The notes below the pieces were generated by a model. The model searched no databases and was not told the origin of the DNA. It was given only the letters and a program-made list of their open reading frames with translations. 64,000 nucleotides of DNA from Canna indica. Lineage: Eukaryota > Streptophyta > Magnoliopsida > Zingiberales > Cannaceae. Each line of letters starts with the position of its first letter. Position 1 is the stretch's first letter. The position numbers and the translations under genes are program-made. Below, one piece after another: positions 23,081 to 33,033 of this stretch. The stretch lies in contig CP136890.1 of the NCBI GenBank assembly GCA_034359265.1, positions 51,169,001-51,233,000 on the forward strand, given 5' to 3'.

Positions 23081-23230
23081 ATCTCCCCATTTTTGATGAT
23101 GACAAGCATCCTTAAGAAAATATATTCATTAGAGCGCAAAGGATATCATACATGCGATTTCTCTCTCTATCAACATGCATATCTACATAATGGAACTCCC
23201 CCTTTTGACATCAATAAAAAAGGGCTAGAA
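23081..23230 (-). promoter_or_regulatory. S2 polypurine tract and hairpin
   Basis: The LTR-adjacent box (23082-23093) is slightly degraded (CTCCCCATTTTT). A second box at 23198-23208 (CCCCCTTTTGA) faces an A-rich, GGG-ending arm at ~23211-23224, as in S1 and S4. Confidence 0.55.
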
Positions 23231-25351
23231 AAAAGACAATTAAAATCAAGGTTGAGACTAGAAAATATTTTTCGTGAAAGCCAAAGTCAACCAAGTTAAG
23301 GGATGAAAACATTATATCAATTTTGAGACTAATCAATACATGATATCAAGGAATGATAGATAGAATCCAAAACTAAGAATCATGTATTTCCTCAAGTATG
23401 GATATTTTCATGAATATCATATTTTTTTCATGACATTTTTATATTTCATTCAAACTTTCAAAATACCAAGATATGATCATTTAAAGCATGTATATCAAGT
23501 TTGAGGTGAAACTAATATCATTTGATCAAAATATGAACTTAACACGATTTCATTCAAAGTATGCATGAAAGCATGAAAATGACGAAGTATCAAATTTTGC
23601 TATCTACTCATGTATTCTCAAATTTAGGTACCTAGATTTCTAACATGAGTGAGTCTAAGTATATTGATCAAGTTTGGGCTTAAAATGAGATTTCTACGTT
23701 ACTTTTTGACATAGGTCAAAGTATACTTCAAATTTTCAAAAATCAAACTTTTAAATTCATACAAAATCATATTTTTAACAATTTTTTTTAAAACTTTAAC
23801 TGGACAAACTAAAATTTTCAAGGAATCTACATGTTCAAGAATAAGTCAAAAATCAGTTTCCTATAAATTCATAAAAATTTTGAAAGACCAAGGGCATTTT
23901 TGCAATTTTCAGTAATTTTTCAAAACATGTTCAGTTTTCATTCAAACTTTTATGGCACTATATAATGGTCTTGTAAATAGTATTTGTCAAGTTTGAAATG
24001 AAAATTATGTCCTTAAGTCTAGATATCAACCTAGCATGATTTCATTCAAAACTAAACTAGTTATCATGAAACTTGCTAAGTGTCAATCTTATTATTTACT
24101 CACAGATTTTTAAATTTAAACCTATGGATACCTAACATGAGTAAATCTTAACATGTTTCTCAAATATGGATTGAAAATGAGACCTCTAAGTCAATTTGTT
24201 GACTTGGGTCAACTTAGTTCAAAAGAGGTTATCATCAAATGACCTCGATGTCATTTTATCCATATCCATATGAATTTCTCATTCTAAGTGCATGGAAACA
24301 AGTCATACCTACTCCTAAACATGTTTATGAAGTTTGAACTTAAAATGAAGTGTCAAAGTCGATTTGTTGACTTGGGTCAAACTTTTCTAAGCTTAAGTCC
24401 CCTAAAGTGATCTAGTTATGACTTTGTTCATCTACATATGAATTTTCAAGTTTAAATACTTAGAATCACATCATGTGTGTATCTAAACATGGTTATTGGG
24501 TGTTTACTCAAAATGAGGTCTCTAATAAGAAATTTCAACCTAGTCCAATTTCATTTAATATCAATATCATGAAATTGCCTAGTTATCATGAAATTTCCTA
24601 CTCTTGAAAATTCAAAAATTTATTATGCAAAATCAATCATGAGTATAGAGACATCATTAATGCATGAATATTCAATTATTATACAAATTTTTTTGCAAAA
24701 TTAAACCCATACCTCGTTCTTAGAACTTTTGCCAAACTTGTCTTTTGACTTTTCAATTTTCTTCATGATAGCATAGCTTTTCCATTAACATTCACAACTT
24801 GCAAGTAGACTTCATTAGTAGATTTCATGAAAATAAAGCTACTAGCAAGTAACCCAAACCAAATAGCAAAGAGAAGAATCATGTATCATTTTCAAAATTC
24901 ACTTTGCTAAATAGTTTGAAATTCGTTTCAAAATATATTATCATGAATCCGAAACAAATCAAGAGATCTCAAAATATGAAATATTTGAAAATTTAGATCT
25001 CCAACCCTTTATATTGGTTGAAAATTGAAAGGCCACAATGAGCCTACGATTTAGAACCACAAGGTCGTTTAGGCCCATTATAGGTCACATAGGTCTCCGA
25101 AGAGATTGGAAATCAAAAATCAAAAATCAAAAATATTTTCCAAAGAACTCTTTAGCAAGAGCGGGGAAAATAACTCAAATTAGACATGTATCATAACTCC
25201 AACTTAAATAAAACAAACCAAAGTAAGGACATGATACAAAATATACCTAGATGTCAATTTTCATACCTATGACATCATGATGGTTTGAAGTTGCAACCGA
25301 GAAATGATACTTCATTTAAGTCCATGGTCAACTTCAACTCTTTACTTCTCT
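23231..25351. other. Non-coding 3' interior of S2
   Basis: AT-rich and without supported ORFs. It aligns by eye with the S1 non-coding region: for example ACCTAGCATGATTTCATTC and GTTGACTTGGGTCAACTT recur. Modules ending in the second phrase are clearest at ~24189 and ~24357, 168 bp apart, against 170 bp in S1. Confidence 0.6.
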
Positions 25352-26723
25352 TTACCCTTGTGTGGTAGCTCCCCCTACAAGAGAACAAGAAACCTTCGGT
25401 AACCAAATGACTTTGGGTCCTTGGGGGTGAGTTGGCCTAGGAATCCAAAGTGTCTTAGCAACACTTGGATTTCTTTTTAATGCAAAATCATGAATAGCAT
25501 GACCATATATACCACAACAAAAGCAATTTCCATTAAACTTTTTCTTTTGAACTTGAGGTTTAAATGAAGAATGCTTGACATGAGAATGATGATGAACATT
25601 AGCATTTTTTACATAAGCGTTTTTATTTCTAGAGTTTCTTAAAAGAAGATACATTTGATAAATCATTGATTTTCCTATTTAAGAATACAATCTTATTTTT
25701 TAAATCACTCATGGATTTGTGAATAGCATGCAATTGAGATTTCAACATGTTATTTTCAACTTTTAATTTTTCATTCTCAATTTTGAAATCATCATTCCTA
25801 AACTTCAATTCATCTTTTAAATCCACATTTTCATGTTCCAAAGCTTTTAGCTCAAGGTTCAATGTATCATGGCAAGAAAATTTAGAATTAGTCATTAATT
25901 TGTCATTTTCTAATTCTAATGCATGCACATATGAGCTAAGCTCTAAATTTTCTTTCTTCAATTTTTTGTTTTCCTTATCCTTTTTAACTAGCAAGGTGTA
26001 CACTTTCTTATATTCACTTACTAACTCATCATATTGCATATCATGTGAACTAGAAGAGCTAGTACTTTCATTATCATTATCATGACTAGATGAGGAAGAA
26101 AGTACCTCATTATTTGCAACCATGAGGCAAGCTTTGGATATGGCTTCATAGTCATGGCTAGAGGATGCTTCACGTGAATGAGATGTAGAGATGGAAGCAT
26201 TTGACCTCTTCCTTGCTTTGTTCTTCATGTTAGGACAATTTTTCTTCACATGCCCTTTTTCTTTACATGCATGACAAATTACCTTTCTTTTTCGGCTCTT
26301 GGAGTTGCTTCTTTGACTAGAAGAGCTATGGGCATCAAAACCAAGATTAGAGGTAGGTGAATGACCATTGTCATCACTACCTTCATTAAATGTACCAATT
26401 TCTTCGATTTTAGCATGATCGTATAAAACATTCAAACTAGCCCATAAATCAAAAGCCGTAGGGCAATGCATGACTTTTTCAAGGATGCTATTTGGTATGG
26501 CACAAAATATGCAATTCATGGCTTCTCCATTAAATTGAAATATTTTCTTGTCAAGCTCACTCCAATCATGCATGTCAACCTTAGGATAAGTGCATTCAAA
26601 TTTCAACATGTTATAAACACCAAAACCTCTAGTCTTTATGTAGGTGTACATCCTAGACTTCCAAAGACCAAAGTTTGATTCATCGAACCTAGGAGGTGAA
26701 GATGCTACTAACTCTAATGCCAT
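25352..26723 (-). pseudogene. gag: S2 Gag-like protein (one frameshift)
   Basis: It starts at ATG 26721-26723 (MALELVASSPPRFDESNFGL), with the Trp intact that is a stop in S1. The frame is open to ~25629 (364 residues), then a frameshift near 25640-25660 leads to a second frame ending at 25352. First knuckle CHACKEKGHVKKNC; a long K/E/N-rich predicted coiled coil; second knuckle CFCCGIYGHAIHDF, which has lost its last Cys. The role would be RNA packaging. No pol follows. Confidence 0.85.
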
Positions 26724-26777
26724 TTTCCAGATCGAGAGACGATGAAGAGTAGATGGTGAAATCTCAATTTATGACCC

Positions 26778-26789
26778 GCTTTGATATCA
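26778..26789 (-). promoter_or_regulatory. S2 primer binding site, degraded
   Basis: The minus strand reads TGATATCAAAGC, the tRNA-Met site with two G-to-A changes, two bases inside the LTR starting at 26792. Confidence 0.75.
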
Positions 26790-26791
26790 AA

Positions 26792-28185
26792 TGTTGGGTG
26801 AAATGGCCACACTAGAGAGGGGGGGGGGGTGAATAGTGTGTTAACTAATCTTATCACCTAATTCCAATTTTAATCATTTTTTGATTAGTTAGGCTAAGCA
26901 CGACATTAATAGCAAGCGGAAGCAAGCAATGAAGAAAAACAATGCGATAGACAAAGAGAACAATGCTAACACAATTGTTTATAGTGGTTCGGCCCCAATG
27001 CCTACTCCACTACCTATGTTTACTAGATTAAATCGTTTCCCTTACAAAGAGGACTTTAACCCGAAGAGCCTCACTCTCAACCTAAGGCACTTCCACACCC
27101 GGAAGTCTCTGTCTTCTTACCGAGAGCATTCTTCCACCTCAATCCAAAGGGACAACTCAACTAATCCTAGTAAACTACGTTTACACAAGTGTCTTTACAC
27201 CTTCTACACCAAGGATACAACTCAATCACAAGACCTAACACTAGGTCTTATTACACTCTCACATAAATCAATTCAAAACAAAATAAAAACACTTTAATCA
27301 CAAGAAGAGAGTAAAGAGGACTTATCACAATAAGAGCACCTCTTCTTATTGAGCCTAGCACCCTTGATGAGCCCTCCAATGAAGTACACTTCAAGATGAG
27401 GGATCAAGAGCTAGGATTGAAGGATTTGATCAATGAGGAGCTTAGAGGATGCAAAAGATCACTCTTTGAGACTTGAAAGCATCAACATCGGGCTAGGAAT
27501 GAGTTTGGGATGGGTATTTATAACCCCTTAATAGAACGGCTCCTCAACGGGCGTTTTCGCCCGTTGGACGCCATTCGGTCACTTGCCGATCGATCGTCAG
27601 TCGACCGACTGATCGACTACCCAGAGACCGCTGGCTTTTTGTGCATCTGCCGCTCTATTCACATTTTAGCTCCTCTGCTATCCGATCGACTGATTGATTG
27701 ATTGAAGTAGGCACTGCCAATTTTTGGCCTCATTCGGTCGACTGGTCGATCGACTGAAGTAGCCACTTCCATTTTTTGGCATTGTTCAGTCGATCACCCG
27801 ATTGATCGAATTGGCTACTGCCAATTTTTGACATCATTCGGTCGACCGAACCTATGCTGAACTTAATTTTTTCAGCTTTCTTCTTGCGTTCTTCATTTCT
27901 AGGTTTCGGCCTTCAATGTGCGTCAACTTGGAGAGCTATCCCTATGTTCTTTAGACTTGTCCAAGACGTCTATGGTGCACACATCGAACTTCGAGAAACC
28001 TCCGTGATGAACCAGAACGCGTCGACCAATGTCCTTTCGATTTTCTAATTTTTTGATATTTCTGATCGAGGACATCGAGTGCTAACCGATATGGAACCTG
28101 AAAGATTTTTCAATGAAACATTAGTTCCATGTTTGTTATCATCAAAACTGAGATTAAGATCAAGGTTTAAAACCTTAAGCCAATA
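26792..28185 (-). repeat. S2 5' LTR (element sense)
   Basis: It starts TGTTGGGTGAAATGGCC and ends CCAATA, followed by GTCAC. A run of G (about 12) lies at ~26819-26830. TATAAATA is on the minus strand at 27515-27522 and the palindrome array lies at ~27585-27850. A segment of ~40 bp present in the other LTR before 21950 is missing here near 27015. Confidence 0.9.
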
Positions 28186-28190
28186 GTCAC

Positions 28191-28400
28191 TACCTTTATG
28201 ACGAGGCTCGTGAGATATACATTGATCATAAGAGCCTCTAGTATTTGCTCACCCAGAAGGAGTTGAACCTGAGTAAGAGAAGATGCTTGAGCTGTTGAAG
28301 GATTATGACTGCACGATCTTGTACCATCCGGGGAAGGCTAACGTGGTAGCCGATGCTTTGAGCAGGAAGTGCATGGGCAGTCTGGCATATTTGGCGGTCG
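28191..28400 (+). pseudogene. pol: Tekay RNase H, second part
   Basis: Coding resumes directly after the S2 duplication with HYLYDEAREIYIDHKSL, then KRRWLELLKDYDCTILYHPG and NVVADALSRK, the C-terminal end of gypsy RNase H. It joins in sequence to RWRH at 21699. RNase H removes template RNA during reverse transcription. One stop (TAG) follows HKSL. It is dead because it is separated from its RT by S2. Confidence 0.85.
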
Positions 28401-28477
28401 GGAGGAGGTCGTTGGCTTAGGATTTGACCCTATGTTTGGATGGTGGGGCAGTCTGGTCAGTATGAGCTTCTGGTGCG

Positions 28478-29480
28478 TTGGTGGCTCAGTTGAGGGTGCA
28501 GTCCACGTTGGTTGACATGTTGCGAGCAGTGCAGGAGGAGGATGCTTTCTGTGCCCTCACTAAGGATCTGGATAGGAGAGGTGATGCCGATAATGGGTTC
28601 AGTGTGAACTCGGAGGGCATTTTGAGGTTTAAGAATAGGATTGTGGTGCCAAATATGGCCGAGGTTCGCAGGCAGGTGCTAGAGATGGCTCATCGGTCCA
28701 CTTACACTATGCATTCGGGAGCCACGATGATGTACCGGGACCTAAGGCAGAATTATTGGTGGAAAGGCATGAAAAGAGAAGTGGCCGAGTTTGTGTGTAA
28801 GTGTGTGGTGTGTCAGCAGGTGAAGGCTGAGCATTTGAAGCCGGCAAGGTTGCTCCAGAACCTAGAAGTACCAGAGTGGAAATGGGAGAAGATAACCATG
28901 GATTTTGTGACAGGGTTGCCAAAGTCTTGGAGGGGCAATAATTCTATTTGGGTAGTAGTGGATCGCCCAACCAAGACGCACGTCACATTTTATACCAATC
29001 AAGATGACCTTTTCAGCCGAACAGTATGCGAGGTTGTTCTTGGATCGGATTGTCGCTTACCATGGTGTTCCTATTATGATCATCTTAAATCAGGGTACTC
29101 AGTTCACCGCTCGATTCTAGCAATCCTTTCAGGAGGTATTGGGCACTCAGGTTCGGTTCAGTACAACATTTCACCCTCAGACAAATGGTTAGTCGGAGCG
29201 GACTATTCAGACGTTGGAGAATATGTTGAGAGCATGTGTTCTAGATTTGGAGGGCAGTTGGGAGAGGCACTTACCTCTGATTGAGTTTGCCTATAATAAC
29301 AGCTGTTACAGCAGTATCAGGATAGCCTCATTTGAGGTATTGTATAGGCGGAGATGCAGGTCACTTGTAGGTTGGTTCGAGGTAGGAGATTCCCTTATGA
29401 TGGGACCTGACCTGGTGGAGGAGGCAGTAGAAAAGGTGAAGCTAATCAGAGAGAGATTGTTGGCACCTCAGAGTCGCTAG
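28478..29480 (+). pseudogene. pol: Tekay integrase, zinc and catalytic domains
   Basis: The HHCC zinc domain is read at ~28684-28820 (AHRSTYTMHSG, then CKCVVCQQVKAEH). The core follows with WEKITMDFVTGLPKSW, carrying the first catalytic Asp. A frameshift near 28990-29010 moves the frame to AEQYARLFLDRIVAYHGVP. The second catalytic position reads LNQGTQFT, so the usual Asp of DxGTQF is Asn. The third region (NMLRACVLDLEGSWERHLPL) is at ~29220-29280. Integrase would insert the cDNA; the Asp-to-Asn change and frameshift rule out function. Confidence 0.85.
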
Positions 29481-29483
29481 AAG

Positions 29484-29956
29484 ATGTATGTTGATGGAAA
29501 GGCTAGGGAGGTAGAGTTTGTTGAGGGGGATATGGTGTTCCTCAAGGTATCCCCTATGAAAGGGGTGGTAAGATTTGGTAAGAAAGGAAAGCTAAGCCCT
29601 AGGTTCATTGGGCCGTTTCCTATTCTCAAGCGCAGGGGAGCTGTGGCCAATGAGTTGGCCTTACCTCCTAGTATGGATTGAGTACACCCAGTGTTCCATG
29701 TGTCTATGCTGAAGAAGTACATTAAGGATGAGTCCCATGTGATTGAGCCTACCGCAGTGGAGATGGATTCAGCAGTCTCCTATGAGGAGCGGCCAGTTGA
29801 GGTGCTAGACCGTCAGATCATAAAATTGAGGTCCAAGGAGATTTCGTTGGTTAAGTTCGGGTGGGAGCACCATTCCGGCTAGGAGGCCACCTGGGAGGTG
29901 GAGCAGGGTATGAGGGAGTGTTATCCTTCATTGTTTGATGATTTGGTGAGTTCTTA
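29484..29956 (+). pseudogene. pol: Tekay integrase C-terminal part with chromodomain
   Basis: The GPY/F-type segment (EGDMVFLKVSPMKGV, LSPRFIGPFPIL) leads to HPVFHVSMLKKYI and then the chromodomain-like tail YEERPVEVLDRQI, KFGWEHHSG and EATWEVEQGMRECYPSLF. Chromodomains bind methylated histone tails and steer chromoviruses to heterochromatin. Two stops (near 29679 and 29880) interrupt it. The tail ends with a TAA at ~29956. Confidence 0.85.
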
Positions 29957-29992
29957 ATTTTTCTTACTGAAATTCGAGGATGGATTTTCTTT

Positions 29993-30004
29993 AAGGAAGG
30001 AGGA
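29993..30004 (+). promoter_or_regulatory. Tekay polypurine tract
   Basis: AAGGAAGGAGGA lies one base before the 3' LTR start at 30006. Confidence 0.9.
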
Positions 30005-30005
30005 T

Positions 30006-32674
30006 TGTAATATCCTAGATATTTAATTATATTATTTTCCTTTATGGTTGTGTTTGCCAGCCTAGCGAACTAGATCGAGGTCGAGCCGAGTTGACTCATG
30101 GTCCGGTGCGAGCCTACGAGCTCGGGTAAGTAGGATTATGAATATGAAAATTTTGCTTGATTAGTTAAATTTATTTAATTTTATGTTGTGTATGCATAAT
30201 TGTTTAGTTTATGTGGATGTGCATATGTGGTTGCTTATAGTTTATTATGGGAATAGAATGAGATTATTTAAGTTAGCGGATTCAGGTTCGGCCTGAGGCA
30301 GATGCGCGTTTGATAAAGGGCTAGTGGAGTTAGGATTGAGGAGTGAGTATAAAACCCCCTCCATTTGGCTTGCGGCTCCCCAATGGATATGCACAAGCAA
30401 TAGGAGAGTGGAGCAGCTGCCAGCCGCCCCCCTTCCTCTCTCTCTTGCAAGCCGCCGCCCTCAAGCCTAGCCACCGAGCTTCTTCCCTTTTCCTTCCTCT
30501 CCTTCTTCCTTCTATTTGGGGCCGAGCTGAGAGGAGCCAGCCAGCCACCAAGCCGCCAGCCAAACCCTCTATGTTCCCATTTTCCTCTCCTCAAGCCGGC
30601 GGCTTGAGGTGAGCCGCCGCCCCCTCTCTTCCCCTTCTTGAGTCGAGCCACCATCTTTTGAAGCTGAATTCGAGGGCCATCGTCTGGGATTTCTTCTTTG
30701 ATCATCCTTCCTATTTAGGTGAGTGGTTCTACCCTCCTTTCGGTATTTCTTCGAGTTCTTGAAGGCTAGTACGTTCTTATTTTATTTTCCGTTGATCTCC
30801 CGAATTTATTGCCGTTCTTTGATTGCGTATTCGAGGAGACCCAAAACCCTTACCTATGAGGTTCGGCAGCCCTAGGACGACCCTAGGGGTGCTCGGCCAA
30901 GGGTGGAGCAAGGGCGCTCTCAAGGTGTTCGATGAAATGTCCAAGTGAGAGATTTTGGTTATCGTGTAGTTTATGTCTTGAATTGGTTGTTAAAATGAGT
31001 TCTTATATGTTCAAGCATGCTTAGTATTTAATCTGTGATTTTTAGAGAAAATCATGTTTTGTGAATTTTGGGATCTTGATGTTGATGCCATGAAGGTTCT
31101 TGCAAGATGGGTTCTTGATTTAAATGCTTGATCTTAACGGTGGTTCTTTATTAAAGATGATGGTAGCGCTTGATAATCTTGTTTAAAAATATAGTTTTTG
31201 TGAGATTTATCTAGATGTTATAATTTTGATATGTTGGTGAATTAATGATTTAATTTCTGTGAATTTTTGGATTTATTTTTATGATATGCTGAAAATTGAA
31301 TGTAGTTGGAATTTCATGTGATATTTTTGTAATGCTTGCTGTTGTGTTTGGATTTCTCTAAACATAGTCGTGTAACATATCGTTTCGACCAGAAAATATA
31401 TTTTGGAAACATAGGACACTCGTTGGAAACCAGATTCGGATTAGATACATCAATTTCGGGCAGAACAATTAGCTAAAACATAACTCTAATTTTGGTGAAC
31501 TAGATTTTAATTGCATAGTTAAAATTTGGCAAAATGGTCAGCATAATCTGTTATGAACCAACATGTGAAGTTTTTGTATGAAATAAAACCACATGGGTTT
31601 ATGACATTACGAGTCTAGGAAATGAGGTCGGGTATTGGAGTGTTGAGACACCTTCCAATAGGGACACCCCTAAGACACCGTATGAGAGCCTTGACTTCGG
31701 TCATGGTGCGCCATATCTTTATGAATGGCGGAGAGGCTCGTTGGGGAGCCAAATTATAGGCTAGGCCCGGGAGGTTGGATGGCTAATTCCCAATATGTGG
31801 AACAAGTTTGAAGGGCCTTTTCCGATTGTTCTGATTTGGCCTCGTGGGATAAGTTCGGAGGGCCTACCCGATTTTTCCTGCGATATCTTAGAAGAGTAAG
31901 TTCGGAGGGCCTAACTGATTATTCCTGTGATATCTTAAAGGGGCAAGTTCGGATGGACGAATCCCGATTGTCCCTACGCGTCTCGTGGAGCAAGTGCGAG
32001 GATAAGTTCATAAGGCCTTCCTGATTATCCTAGTATGTGTTAGGCCTTAGGGCATTGTAGGCTTAGGCTTGTTGATCTTCACCATTTTTGTGTTGGCTGT
32101 CTCCGGGCAGGTGGTGCCCAGATGGCCTGATAACTAGTCACACCTTCTTAACTTTAATCCTATAGAGATAGATGTTACACTATTGCTTATCTCTGTGCTA
32201 TTTTATTGTGGGGGTCGGTAGAATTTCTCACTATGTTCATTGAACTCACCATTTGTCGTTATTTTTATTTTGTAGAGCCTGACCAGTGAGGTGGGCTGGA
32301 GAACTTGGCGCGGCTGGAGAGCGAATGAGCTACATTGATCTCATAGCAGTCCTAGTTAGGGGTCGTGATAGAGTATGTAGTAGTTTGATCATACACTAGT
32401 GATTTGATATTTTAGAGTTGTAGTCCCGTGAGGACATTCATGTTTTAGTGAGTCTTTATTTGATAAAAGAACTATTGCTCTTGGATTTATTTATTTCCGC
32501 ACTTGAACTATTTATTAAAAACTTTGATGTTGAAAACCTATTTTGGTTCTTTTTATTAATAAAAACTGTTGTTTATTCTGCTATTTTATGGGTTGGCATG
32601 TGCATGAGTTGGGCTGCGGGGTATAAGCATGTATACCCTGGCCGGTCACGTGACCCTGAACTTGAGGCGTGACA
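30006..32674 (+). repeat. Tekay 3' LTR
   Basis: TGTAATATCCTAGATATTT to GAGGCGTGACA, 2669 bp. TATAAAA at 30348-30354. Tandem units start at 31804, 31851, 31898, 31945 and 31992 (47 bp each), and an extra 12-bp shift leads to a last AAGTTC at 32004. The two LTRs differ by many substitutions and small indels, so the insertion is old. Confidence 0.9.
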
Positions 32675-33033
32675 CAGATCCAGGGACCCGTTGTCGCTCC
32701 AATATCTAGGGACCTATCGGTCCTATGAGTCGGGCATTGATCACTGCTCTATCTCAGCGTACTTCCCGCTCATGCCACCCGAGTGGGTCGTCAGTGTGGC
32801 GGCTGATGAGCTTCTCGGTCCACAATCACAAGCATAACCAACCATCCATATGATGAGCAATAATTAATCAAAAAAAAATGAACAATAATATTCCATGAAG
32901 CCAAATAAATATCCTAGGACCCCTGAGGTCCCCAATATCTGCATAACTCATCGGTGTCTGAAACCATTGCCGTACACCGACCCATGCCTCATTATATAAT
33001 ATATGTTTTTCAAATACGCACATTAAAATGGCA
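32675..33033. other. Flank related to TGTCACGCCCC LTR fragment
   Basis: Contains CACCCGAGTGGGTCGTCAGT and GAGCTTCTCGGTCCACAATC, matching the last part of 14168-14906 but also extending beyond it. No gene is seen. It ends at the G-run of family A copy 2. Confidence 0.4.

Larger units (their letters stand above)
21700..28185 (-). mobile_element. S2: gag-only Sirevirus-type LTR element
   Basis: LTRs at 21700-23080 and 26792-28185 are flanked by the perfect duplication GTCAC (21695-21699, 28186-28190). The interior (3.7 kb) has one gag pseudogene on the minus strand and non-coding DNA like that of S1. No pol domain was found. It is inserted in the RNase H of the Tekay element, so it is younger than that insertion. 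Confidence 0.9.
14907..32674 (+). mobile_element. Tekay/Del-type Ty3/gypsy element (decayed)
   Basis: LTRs at 14907-17525 and 30006-32674 bracket, in order, a tRNA-Met primer site, gag, protease, reverse transcriptase, RNase H, integrase, a chromodomain-like tail and a polypurine tract. This domain order with a C-terminal chromodomain defines chromoviruses. S2 is inserted at 21700-28185 and a small DNA transposon at ~18281-19254. All genes have stops or frameshifts. The expected 5-bp duplication is not clear (TCGAT against CAGAT). Confidence 0.9.
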
